Below are positions 1-6,986 of a DNA stretch of 7,475 nt, piece after piece. A model generated the notes under the pieces. That model was not told where the DNA came from. It ran no database searches and saw nothing but the letters and a program-made list of their open reading frames with translations. The stretch comes from a bacterium (GTDB taxonomy: Bacteria > Krumholzibacteriota > Krumholzibacteriia > LZORAL124-64-63), in contig JABIBH010000348.1 in assembly GCA_018652925.1 (NCBI GenBank), positions 1 through 7,475 of the forward strand, read 5' to 3'. The stretch's first letter is position 1. Each line of letters starts with the position of its first letter. A program made the translations under genes and the position numbers.

Positions 1-79
1 AGTATCGCCCCACAAACTTTTTTCCGTCCTCGTAAACTTGTCGGAACTCTTTTTGTCTTGCGAGTGACCGGGTCTTCAT
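1..79 (-). CDS. rnpA: Ribonuclease P protein component, N-terminal fragment
   Basis: RnpA is the small basic protein subunit that binds the catalytic RNase P RNA and helps it remove 5' leaders from pre-tRNAs. Only the first 26 codons lie in the window; the gene runs off the left edge. The visible peptide begins MKTRSLARQKEFRQVYEDG, then KKFVGRY. The pattern of basic residues, EFRxVY and G-K-K-F-V-G-R is typical of the RnpA N-terminus. It starts 25 nt downstream of the rpmH stop codon, the near-universal rpmH–rnpA order, and is probably co-transcribed with rpmH. The ATG has a weak GAGTGAGG ribosome site 8–9 nt upstream, and both lie in a predicted hairpin (see 62–95). Identification rests on context plus this short match; the C-terminal RNR motif is outside the window. 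Confidence 0.9.
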   Translation of the reverse strand, partial: MKTRSLARQKEFRQVYEDGKKFVGRY

Positions 80-95
80 TACCGGGACCTCACTC
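62..95 (-). promoter_or_regulatory. Hairpin covering the rnpA ribosome-binding site and start codon
   Basis: In the rpmH–rnpA transcript GAGUGA (complement of 90–95) can pair with UCACUC (complement of 62–67). The stem extends either as GGUC/GACC (86–89 with 71–74) or as CCGG/CCGG (82–85 with 68–71), each with a 3–4 nt bulge. The Shine-Dalgarno-like GAGUGAGG lies in the stem and the AUG (77–79) in the loop. The pairing is read directly from the sequence. A role in damping rnpA translation relative to rpmH is inference. Confidence 0.45.
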
Positions 96-104
96 TTTTG
101 ACTG

Positions 105-239
105 CTAAGCAGTCAAGCGCTTGCGCCCTTTGGCGCGACGACGCTTTAAAATTAATCTGCCAGCTTTGGTGCTCATGCGCTTGCGAAAGCCATGTGTGCG
201 GGCTTTTTTCAGATTACTTGGTTGAAATGTCCTCTTCAC
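105..239 (-). CDS. rpmH: 50S ribosomal protein L34
   Basis: L34 is a tiny, highly basic protein of the large ribosomal subunit that binds 23S rRNA. The ORF encodes 44 residues, the usual bacterial length, starting (M)[20 protein letters not shown] and ending [12 protein letters not shown]. The motifs KRTFQPS, HGF..RM.TK.GR and RRRAKGR are diagnostic of the family. The start is GTG at 237–239, preceded by a strong AAGGAGGA site at 246–253 (6-nt spacer); no ATG fits the conserved N-terminus. It is transcribed away from dnaA with rnpA downstream, the arrangement common beside chromosomal origins. It is too short for most ORF-length cutoffs but the identification is firm. Confidence 0.98.
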   Translation of the reverse strand: MKRTFQPSNLKKARTHGFRKRMSTKAGRLILKRRRAKGRKRLTA

Positions 240-245
240 GGAGGC

Positions 246-253
246 TCCTCCTT
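246..253 (-). promoter_or_regulatory. Strong ribosome-binding site of rpmH
   Basis: On the minus strand AAGGAGGA lies 6 nt before the GTG start. It decides the non-ATG start of rpmH and suggests strong translation, as expected for a ribosomal protein. Confidence 0.85.
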
Positions 254-280
254 AAAAGTGTAAACATATTTAGCTGAGCA

Positions 281-309
281 AGGTTAGGCACATAAACGCC
301 CATTGTCAA
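281..309 (-). promoter_or_regulatory. Probable sigma70-type promoter of rpmH–rnpA
   Basis: On the minus strand a perfect -35 TTGACA (304–309) is followed after 17 nt by TAACCT (281–286) as a weaker -10. It lies about 40 nt upstream of the rpmH start. A degenerate DnaA-box-like TCTTCCACA (313–321, two mismatches) abuts the -35. This is the best sigma70-like match I found on this strand between rpmH and dnaA. Confidence 0.55.
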
Positions 310-401
310 GAATCTTCCACACAAGATGAGAAAAAGCTTTAAAGTGATATTTGTTGGCCATGACAAAAAGTTGATAATTATTGTTAAAAACCTCATTGAA
401 T

Positions 402-410
402 TGTGGATAA
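402..410 (-). promoter_or_regulatory. Perfect DnaA box
   Basis: TGTGGATAA is the exact reverse complement of the consensus TTATCCACA. It is isolated, about 150 bp left of the paired boxes at 558–599 and about 90 bp upstream of the rpmH -35. Confidence 0.85.
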
Positions 411-423
411 TATAACAACTCGC

Positions 424-474
424 ATAAAACACCCTAACTTGTTTTGTTTCTTTGGATTAGAAAATAAAACACCC
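424..474 (+). repeat. 11-bp exact direct repeat, 40 bp apart
   Basis: ATAAAACACCC occurs at 424–434 and again at 464–474. The core AACACCC occurs a third time inverted as GGGTGTT at 529–535. The 40-bp period is close to four helical turns, so the two copies would face the same side of the DNA. No known binding protein is recognised. Confidence 0.5.
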
Positions 475-485
475 CTTTTAAAGTT

Positions 486-514
486 TTTACTTGCACACAT
501 TTTTAGAGTATGCT
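486..514 (+). promoter_or_regulatory. Candidate dnaA promoter 1 (weak)
   Basis: TTTACT (486–491) and TATGCT (509–514) are separated by 17 nt and each match sigma70 consensus at 4 of 6 positions. Transcription from here would pass through the DnaA-box palindrome at 558–599. The match is weak and a chance hit is plausible in AT-rich DNA. Confidence 0.22.
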
Positions 515-533
515 AGTTTCCTTTCCACGGGTG

Positions 534-563
534 TTGAAAACCACAAACTAAGATGGTTAAAGT
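534..563 (+). promoter_or_regulatory. Candidate dnaA promoter 2, overlapping a DnaA box
   Basis: TTGAAA (534–539, 5 of 6) and TAAAGT (558–563, 4 of 6) are 18 nt apart. The -10 overlaps the left arm of the palindrome that carries a perfect DnaA box (563–571), so DnaA binding would directly block polymerase. This fits DnaA autorepression known in several bacteria. It is only a consensus match. Confidence 0.3.
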
Positions 564-599
564 TATCCACACCTTATGTGTAAATTGTGGATAACTTTA
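558..599. repeat. 14-bp perfect inverted repeat made of two convergent DnaA boxes
   Basis: The left arm TAAAGTTATCCACA (558–571) and right arm TGTGGATAACTTTA (586–599) are exact reverse complements separated by 14 nt. Each arm contains a perfect consensus DnaA box (563–571 on plus, 586–594 on minus) plus five further matching bases, TAAAG on the outer side. The box starts are 23 bp apart, about two helical turns. The site lies about 120 bp upstream of the dnaA start codon, so roles in origin binding and in dnaA autoregulation are both plausible. Confidence 0.85.
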
Positions 600-721
600 G
601 CTTTGTGGCCGAAATTTCTCTAACCCATTGATACTTATTATCTTACCAAAGCTGAAAGAAATTTAGTTTCTTCATCTTGTTGTGGAACTGTGCAAACCCT
701 GAAAGGAAAATACCATATAAC

Positions 722-2122
722 ATGGAAGTAGCCCGCCTTTCAACCTATTGGGAAAATATACTTGATATTGTTCGCAGCAGAGTGTCGCAACAGACCTTTG
801 ATACCTGGTTTAAGCCTTTATCGCCAGTTTCAATCGATGACAATACAGCCAAAATACAATGTCCTGACAGATTTTTTCAAGACTGGTTCTCAGAACACCA
901 TCTTTCTACAATTCAACAGACACTTTCCGTTCATTTTGGCAAAGAGATGACGTGTGTTCTCTGTATTGGCGATGGCAAGGTTGATAAAAAATCGGAAATG
1001 TATGACTTGTCTGCCGCGATCAATGAGCCTGCAGGGATTTCTACTACTGAACACGAGAAGTCTGAACAGGTTGTTTATAACAAAGCGGACTACAACAGAA
1101 GTCGTGCCTATTTAAATGAAGAGTATACTTTCTCGGATTTTGTTGTCGGTAGTGGCTCAAAAATGGCCTCCGCGGCAAGTATCGCTATAAGCGAAAATCT
1201 GGGTGGAAGTTACAATCCTTTGTTTATTCACGGTGGGGTAGGGCTTGGTAAAACTCACCTGATGCACGCCATCGGTAATTCGATTGTTAACAATACCCCC
1301 AATAAACGAATTTGTTATATAACTGCAGAGCAGTTCATGAATGATTTGATCTGGTCTATCCAGAAAAACAAAACTTATGAGTTCAGAAATGAATATCGTA
1401 ATGTTGATGTACTGCTTGTTGATGATGTTGCTTTTCTTGCTGGAAAAGAATCTACTCAGGAAGAGTTTTTCCATACATTCAATGCTCTATATAACGACAA
1501 CAAACAGATCGTTCTGACTTCTGACAGGCCTCCAAGTGAGATACCTACTCTGGAAGAGAGGCTGCGGTCTCGATTTGAATGGGGCTTAATTGTCGACATT
1601 CAGGCTCCTGATTTTGAAACAAGAACCGCAATTCTGAAGAAAAAAGTTGAGCAAAATAAAATATACATTCCCGATGATGTAATTGAATTCATCGCCGTCA
1701 ATGTAACTAATAACATTCGTAATCTTGAGGGAGCGCTAATCAAGCTCCTGGCATATGCAAGCTTAACTGGTAGTGATATTAATCTGGATATGGCATCGGA
1801 AATTCTCTCCTCTGTCTTCCGAACAACTCCTACCAGGGTTTCTTCAATCAGTGATATTATGAGAGTGGTTTCCAATCATTTTGATGTTACTGTTGATGGG
1901 TTGAGGTCCAAAAGACGCACACAGGACTTAACTTTGGCGAGACAAGTTGCTATGTATATTGCACGGGAAAAAGTTGGTGCCTCCCTCACGAAAATTGGTC
2001 AATCATTTGGTGGTCGTGATCACACAACTGTGATGCATGCCTGCCAAAAAATTGATAAAAAATGCAAAAGTGATTCTCTTTTCAGGGGTACTGTTAAAGA
2101 TATCATTGAGCGTTTCGAGTAA
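722..2122 (+). CDS. dnaA: Chromosomal replication initiator protein DnaA
   Basis: DnaA is the AAA+ ATPase that binds DnaA boxes, forms a filament at the origin, melts it and recruits the replicative helicase. From the ATG at 722 it has 466 residues, normal for the family. Domain I spans about 1–85 (W10, TFDTWFKPL at 25–33) and a poorly conserved linker about 85–130. The AAA+ core has Walker A GGVGLGKTH (171–179), Walker B VLLVDDVAFLAGKE (230–243), sensor I LTSDRPP (265–271), the box VII arginine region LEERLRSRFEWGL (277–289) and sensor II around R333 (NIRNLEGAL). Domain IV carries the DNA-binding signature GRDHTTVMHA (431–440). I prefer ATG 722 over in-frame TTG codons at 677/680 because it fits the usual short N-terminus; AAGGA at 703–707 is a rather distant ribosome site. 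DnaA boxes flank the gene on both sides, suggesting autoregulation. Confidence 0.98.
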   Translation: MEVARLSTYWENILDIVRSRVSQQTFDTWFKPLSPVSIDDNTAKIQCPDRFFQDWFSEHHLSTIQQTLSVHFGKEMTCVLCIGDGKVDKKSEMYDLSAAINEPAGISTTEHEKSEQVVYNKADYNRSRAYLNEEYTFSDFVVGSGSKMASAASIAISENLGGSYNPLFIHGGVGLGKTHLMHAIGNSIVNNTPNKRICYITAEQFMNDLIWSIQKNKTYEFRNEYRNVDVLLVDDVAFLAGKESTQEEFFHTFNALYNDNKQIVLTSDRPPSEIPTLEERLRSRFEWGLIVDIQAPDFETRTAILKKKVEQNKIYIPDDVIEFIAVNVTNNIRNLEGALIKLLAYASLTGSDINLDMASEILSSVFRTTPTRVSSISDIMRVVSNHFDVTVDGLRSKRRTQDLTLARQVAMYIAREKVGASLTKIGQSFGGRDHTTVMHACQKIDKKCKSDSLFRGTVKDIIERFE

Positions 2123-2141
2123 TTCACAGTGTTAATAACTC

Positions 2142-2240
2142 TGTGGATAACCTGTTTAATTCAGGTGCATAAGTTTTGTGGAAAAGTTTTTTGGTGGAAA
2201 ACAACGGTTTATCCTGATTTTATTCACCAATTTATCCACA
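2142..2240. promoter_or_regulatory. DnaA-box cluster of the origin
   Basis: Five boxes lie in 99 bp: perfect TGTGGATAA at 2142–2150; GGTGCATAA at 2164–2172; TGTGGAAAA at 2177–2185; TTATTCACC at 2220–2228; perfect TTATCCACA at 2232–2240. The first three point left and the last two point right, toward the unwinding module. Further two-mismatch copies (2193–2201, 2209–2217) are not counted. Confidence 0.8.
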
Positions 2241-2295
2241 TCGACGATTCACTTAAAACTACTGTTTAACTCGGTAGGAAGGTCGTTTCAGGAGG

Positions 2296-2351
2296 ATATC
2301 CACAGTATCCACACCCCCTACTAGTGCTTCTTTTATATGTATATATATATT
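2296..2351 (+). other. Basal origin unwinding module: tandem DnaA boxes, C-run, DnaA-trio-like triplets, TA-rich tract
   Basis: Two DnaA boxes abut head to tail, ATATCCACA (2296–2304) and GTATCCACA (2305–2313), each one base from consensus. A CCCC spacer (2314–2317) follows. Then come triplets CTA, CTA, GTG, CTT, CTT, TTA (2318–2335), whose complements TAG, TAG, CAC, AAG, AAG, TAA all have A in the middle, as in DnaA-trios. A tract of almost only A and T runs from 2331 to 2351. The order box–box–GC spacer–trios–AT tract is that of the Bacillus subtilis basal unwinding system. Function here is inferred from that architecture. Confidence 0.75.
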
Positions 2352-2378
2352 GAAGAGAAGAGAGGGAATGCATATTAT
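2350..2378 (+). promoter_or_regulatory. Probable dnaN operon promoter
   Basis: TTGAAG (2350–2355, 4 of 6) and TATTAT (2373–2378, 5 of 6) are separated by 17 nt, about 55 nt upstream of the dnaN start. The -35 begins at the end of the TA-rich tract, so polymerase binding and origin melting would share DNA. It probably drives dnaN–recF–dciA–gyrB–gyrA, possibly along with read-through from dnaA. Confidence 0.45.
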
Positions 2379-2421
2379 GTGGACGCGTTCAAAGTGGTAT
2401 ATTTATCTTGAAAGACCAAGC

Positions 2422-2426
2422 GGAGG
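2422..2426 (+). promoter_or_regulatory. Ribosome-binding site of dnaN
   Basis: GGAGG lies 6 nt upstream of the GTG at 2433 and supports this non-ATG start. Confidence 0.8.
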
Positions 2427-2432
2427 TTTGGC

Positions 2433-3548
2433 GTGAAGTTTACGATTCAACAATCAGAATTAGGAAAAGCTTTAACAAATGTTGCGAGCATCGTTCCAGC
2501 AAAAACAACGATGCCAATTCTGACCTGTGTTCTTGTCGATGTAACAGAAGATAAAATTACATTTTCAGCAACCAATCTGGATTTATCTGTTACCACCAGC
2601 ACAACAGAAGCTTCAATTACCGCACCAGGTAAAGTTGCTATTCCTGCACAGAAGTTTGTTTCTTTTGTGAGATCACTCTCCAGCGGGGAAGTAGCTGTAG
2701 AAGTTGAAAATAATAATCTTTCAGTTAAGTGCGGCAAGGCAAGTTTAACCGAATCAGTAATGAATGCTGATGAGTTTCCAGCGTTACCGGAAACAGGTGA
2801 AAACGAAGGTCATAAAATTGATGCTGCATTGCTTTCTAAAATGATAAAATCGACGGCGTATGCTGTTTCCAGAGATGAAACCAGACCAGCATTGATGGGA
2901 ATTCTTTGGGAGATTAAACCTACAAGTTTGGCGATGATTGCAACTGACGCTCACAGGCTTTCAAAAATTGAAGCCGGGTTTGACTGGGGTGTTACCGACA
3001 TAAAAGATATCATCACCGATACCGCAGGACTTCTGCATTTTGTAAGATTGTCTGAAGGTCAAAGCGATGGAACAGTATTTTTTACTGACAAACAACTTAG
3101 TTTCAAAACAGGAAACACAACACTTCACACACGCATCCATGACGGGCCTTTCCCTGATTACACAGCTGTTATTCCACAAGGCAACAACATGAAGGTTATT
3201 GCTGACAGAGAACAATTTATGGGTGGTGTACGGCGTGTTTCAATTACAGCAGATAGAATAACCAGCCAGATCAGAATCGGTCTTGATTCTGGCAAACTGG
3301 AAATGTCAGCAACGGGAACAGACGGCAGTAGAGCGGAAGATGAAATGGCAGTTTCTTTTGATGGCGAAGCAATGGAGATCGGCTTCAATTATAGCTATTT
3401 GCTGGATGTTTTAAAAAATATCGATGCCAAAGAAATTGTGATTTCAGTCAAAGATTCTCAAAGCGCAGCTCTGTTGGCACCAGTAACAGAAGATGAAAAA
3501 ACAGACCTTCTTTGTCTATTGATGCCTTTGCGCCTTTCTTCAGATTAA
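2433..3548 (+). CDS. dnaN: DNA polymerase III beta sliding clamp
   Basis: DnaN forms the dimeric ring that encircles DNA and tethers DNA polymerase III, and it also binds many repair and replication proteins. The 371-residue product is near the usual 366–380 and has the three-domain clamp layout. It begins MKFTIQQSELGKALTNVASI and shows MPIL (27–30), the TDAHRL motif (171–176), FPDY (240–243), FNYSYLLDVL (318–327) and a C-terminal MPLRL (364–368) followed by only three residues (SSD). That C-terminal strand lines the peptide-binding pocket. The start is GTG at 2433, supported by GGAGG at 2422–2426 (6-nt spacer) and by the conserved MKF N-terminus. The stop codon TAA shares its last A with the recF ATG, so the genes are probably translationally coupled. 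Confidence 0.98.
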   Translation: MKFTIQQSELGKALTNVASIVPAKTTMPILTCVLVDVTEDKITFSATNLDLSVTTSTTEASITAPGKVAIPAQKFVSFVRSLSSGEVAVEVENNNLSVKCGKASLTESVMNADEFPALPETGENEGHKIDAALLSKMIKSTAYAVSRDETRPALMGILWEIKPTSLAMIATDAHRLSKIEAGFDWGVTDIKDIITDTAGLLHFVRLSEGQSDGTVFFTDKQLSFKTGNTTLHTRIHDGPFPDYTAVIPQGNNMKVIADREQFMGGVRRVSITADRITSQIRIGLDSGKLEMSATGTDGSRAEDEMAVSFDGEAMEIGFNYSYLLDVLKNIDAKEIVISVKDSQSAALLAPVTEDEKTDLLCLLMPLRLSSD

Positions 3549-4681
3549 TGGTTCTGAATAAAGCAACCATCCTGGACTTCCGTAACCTTGCGGAAGTCCA
3601 TCTTCATTTAAACAACAAAGTAAATATCTTTATAGGCAACAATGGTCATGGAAAAACCAATTTGCTTGAAGCGCTGAACTACCCATCGCTTGTCAGGTCT
3701 TTTCGCGGAAGCAAAGACGAAGAGCTTATTAATTTTAATTCACAAACCGCATCACTTTCAATACAGGCAACTCAAAATAAAATTGAAACACATTTTCAAA
3801 TTGGTCTTGATAAAGAAGGAACCAGAAAAGTAACAATTGACGGTGATATAATTCGCAAAAAAACCGATATGATAGGGAGGCTGCACACGCTGGTTTTAGA
3901 TCCACAAACAGTCTCGCTTGTGCGTGAAGCCCCTGCCGGGAGGCGACGATTTCTTGATGTGGGGTTGGGCACCTTAAGCCTGGACTATGTAAAGCATTTG
4001 CAATCGTGCATCAGGATTGTAAAACAAAAGAACAGGTTGCTGAAAGATTTCAAAAAAGGAACTATAAACCGACGCGAACTAATGGATAATCTAAACACCT
4101 GGAATTGCGAATTAGCGTCACACGCAGCACCTATTGAGGAATCCAGAATTTTATACTGCCAAGAACTGGAGCCTTTTGCAACCGCTATTTACAGCGAACT
4201 TGCCGCCAGCAACAGCGAACTCAAGCTCGATTTTGTTTCCCGTTTTTTTAACAGCGAAAAAGAGGAAGAAAACGGCAAATTAGAGCAGGAAATTTTGTCA
4301 ATTTTAGACTATATTATAGAGGATGAAATTCAGCGCGGTCGATGTTTAGTTGGTCCTCAAACCGACGATATTCGCGTCACACTGAATAAAATAGATTTAA
4401 GGAACTATGGCTCACAGGGCGAGACAAGAACTGCTGCGATAGCAATGAAGCTTGCTCAAAGCGAAGTAGTTGCTAATAGAAAGCAAATTCGCCCAATCTT
4501 GTTTCTCGATGACATTTTCAGCGAACTGGATAGAGATCGATCAGCTCGATTTCAAGAGCTGGTTGCCGGCAATCATCAACTGTTGATTGCGACAGCCAGG
4601 ATTGAAGATGTTGAAAAATGGTCGCCAGATAATGCCAAACGCTGGGTTGTAGAATCCGGCACAGTCAAGGAATTGGCATGA
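3548..4681 (+). CDS. recF: DNA replication and repair protein RecF
   Basis: RecF is an SMC/ABC-type ATPase that, with RecO and RecR, loads RecA at single-strand gaps. From the ATG at 3548 the protein has 377 residues, close to family length. It shows the N-terminal LDFRNL (9–14), Walker A GNNGHGKTN (30–38), the ABC signature region YGSQGETRT (287–295) and Walker B ILFLDDIFSELD (317–328), with the middle forming the helical arm. The last signature residue is E in SQGE rather than the common Q, and the usual GPHRDD motif reads GPQTDD (269–274). I choose ATG 3548 because it gives the normal N-terminus; an in-frame TTG at 3512 would add 12 residues overlapping dnaN. No Shine-Dalgarno is visible, so translation probably depends on termination–reinitiation at TAATG. 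It overlaps the next gene by 4 nt (ATGA). Confidence 0.97.
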   Translation: MVLNKATILDFRNLAEVHLHLNNKVNIFIGNNGHGKTNLLEALNYPSLVRSFRGSKDEELINFNSQTASLSIQATQNKIETHFQIGLDKEGTRKVTIDGDIIRKKTDMIGRLHTLVLDPQTVSLVREAPAGRRRFLDVGLGTLSLDYVKHLQSCIRIVKQKNRLLKDFKKGTINRRELMDNLNTWNCELASHAAPIEESRILYCQELEPFATAIYSELAASNSELKLDFVSRFFNSEKEEENGKLEQEILSILDYIIEDEIQRGRCLVGPQTDDIRVTLNKIDLRNYGSQGETRTAAIAMKLAQSEVVANRKQIRPILFLDDIFSELDRDRSARFQELVAGNHQLLIATARIEDVEKWSPDNAKRWVVESGTVKELA

Positions 4682-5019
4682 ATGAAAATAAGAAAAAAAC
4701 AGGGCCTGAAAAAATTGGTTCGGTTCTTGTTTCTTTTTTGAAGAAGTCTGGGCTGAGTGGCCGCGTTAGCGAGAGGACCGTACTGGAAAGATGGCCGGAA
4801 GTTGTTGGCAGCCGAGCCGCTGAACACACAACAGCAATCGATTTAAGTAATGGTATACTAACAGTTGACGCAGACCATGCAGCATGGAAACAAGAACTGA
4901 CATTACTGTTTCCGGCGATTAAAGAAAAATTCAATGAGCTTTGTGGCGATGGGACAGTCACCGTAGTCAGGTGGAACCACACCGCGACAAATAGATCTAG
5001 AAAAGACAACACACGTTGA
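4678..5019 (+). CDS. dciA: DUF721 family protein, DciA-like helicase-associated factor
   Basis: The 113-residue protein belongs to the DUF721 family, which includes DciA, a partner and probable loader of the replicative helicase DnaB in bacteria lacking DnaC/DnaI. The DUF721 domain covers about 12–100: VLERWPEVVGSRAAEHT (35–51), then NGILTVDADHAAWKQEL (58–74) and a terminal GDGTVTVVRW (90–99). The conserved W39, VVG and AAW are all present. The N-terminus is lysine-rich and the last dozen residues are polar and basic, likely disordered. ATG 4678 overlaps the recF stop (ATGA) and has AAGGA at 4667–4671, 6 nt upstream. Family membership is firm. The helicase role is inferred from DciA studies and from its place among replication genes; it has no enzymatic motif. 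Older annotations may call it a hypothetical or zinc-ribbon RNA-binding protein. Confidence 0.88.
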   Translation: MNENKKKTGPEKIGSVLVSFLKKSGLSGRVSERTVLERWPEVVGSRAAEHTTAIDLSNGILTVDADHAAWKQELTLLFPAIKEKFNELCGDGTVTVVRWNHTATNRSRKDNTR

Positions 5020-5023
5020 CACA

Positions 5024-5035
5024 CCCCCTTGGGGG
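5024..5035 (+). promoter_or_regulatory. Small GC hairpin in the dciA–gyrB gap
   Basis: CCCCC (5024–5028) can pair with GGGGG (5031–5035), in practice four pairs with a CTTG-type loop, just before the gyrB ribosome site AAGGA (5041–5045). CCTT (5027–5030) could instead pair with AAGG (5041–5044) and mask that site. There is no T-run, so it is not an intrinsic terminator. A role in gyrB expression is only a suggestion. Confidence 0.3.
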
Positions 5036-5054
5036 AAGCGAAGGAACAAACTGA

Positions 5055-6974
<1,920 letters not shown>

Positions 6975-6986
6975 TTAAGGAGTCTC

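Larger units (their letters stand above)
254..721. other. rpmH–dnaA intergenic region, probable upstream half of a bipartite origin
   Basis: This is 468 bases without a supported gene. It is AT-rich and carries three perfect DnaA boxes (402–410, 563–571, 586–594), an 11-bp direct repeat (424–434 and 464–474), the leftward rpmH promoter and two weak candidate dnaA promoters. A small hairpin with an 8-bp bulged stem (653–661 with 667–674) lies in the expected dnaA leader. A 72-codon minus-strand reading frame across 214–432 overlaps rpmH in another frame and shows no recognisable protein, so I do not call it. Boxes on both sides of dnaA match the bipartite origin layout known from Bacillus and others; that this half takes part in initiation is inference. 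Confidence 0.75.
2123..2432. other. dnaA–dnaN intergenic region, probable oriC core
   Basis: This is 310 bases without a gene. It holds two perfect DnaA boxes (2142–2150 minus, 2232–2240 plus) and five one-mismatch boxes: 2164–2172 (GGTGCATAA), 2177–2185 (TGTGGAAAA), 2220–2228 (TTATTCACC), 2296–2304 (ATATCCACA) and 2305–2313 (GTATCCACA). These are followed by a C-run, trio-like triplets, a TA-rich tract, and then the dnaN promoter and ribosome site. The density of boxes and the adjacent AT-rich tract next to dnaN are what a chromosomal origin looks like. A weak CACAG/CTGTG dyad (2125–2129 with 2141–2145) just after the dnaA stop is too short, and lacks the T-run, to be called a terminator. 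Confidence 0.85.

Noticed and set aside
214..432. 72-codon reading frame on the minus strand between rpmH and dnaA
   Set aside because: It overlaps the first bases of rpmH in another frame, crosses the rpmH promoter and a DnaA box, and has no recognisable protein features. The true minus-strand gene is rpmH at 105–239.
677..721. Upstream TTG starts (677, 680) that would lengthen DnaA by up to 15 residues
   Set aside because: The ATG at 722 gives the normal DnaA domain I N-terminus; the extra residues do not resemble DnaA and the TTG codons have no convincing ribosome site. The ATG's own site is distant, so some doubt remains.
2125..2145. CACAG/CTGTG dyad after the dnaA stop as a terminator
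   Set aside because: Only five pairs with an 11-nt loop and no T-run; its right arm is part of a perfect DnaA box, which explains it better.
3512..3547. TTG start adding 12 residues to RecF
   Set aside because: It would overlap the dnaN 3' end and precede the conserved RecF N-terminus; the ATG at 3548 fits the family.
5016..5021. Perfect TTGACA as -35 of a separate gyrB promoter
   Set aside because: No acceptable -10 lies 16–18 nt downstream (the bases there are GC- and purine-rich), and the hexamer spans the dciA stop codon.
4665..5024. 119-codon minus-strand frame opposite the DUF721 gene
   Set aside because: The plus-strand frame has clear DUF721 motifs, a Shine-Dalgarno and the ATGA overlap with recF; the antisense frame has no such support.
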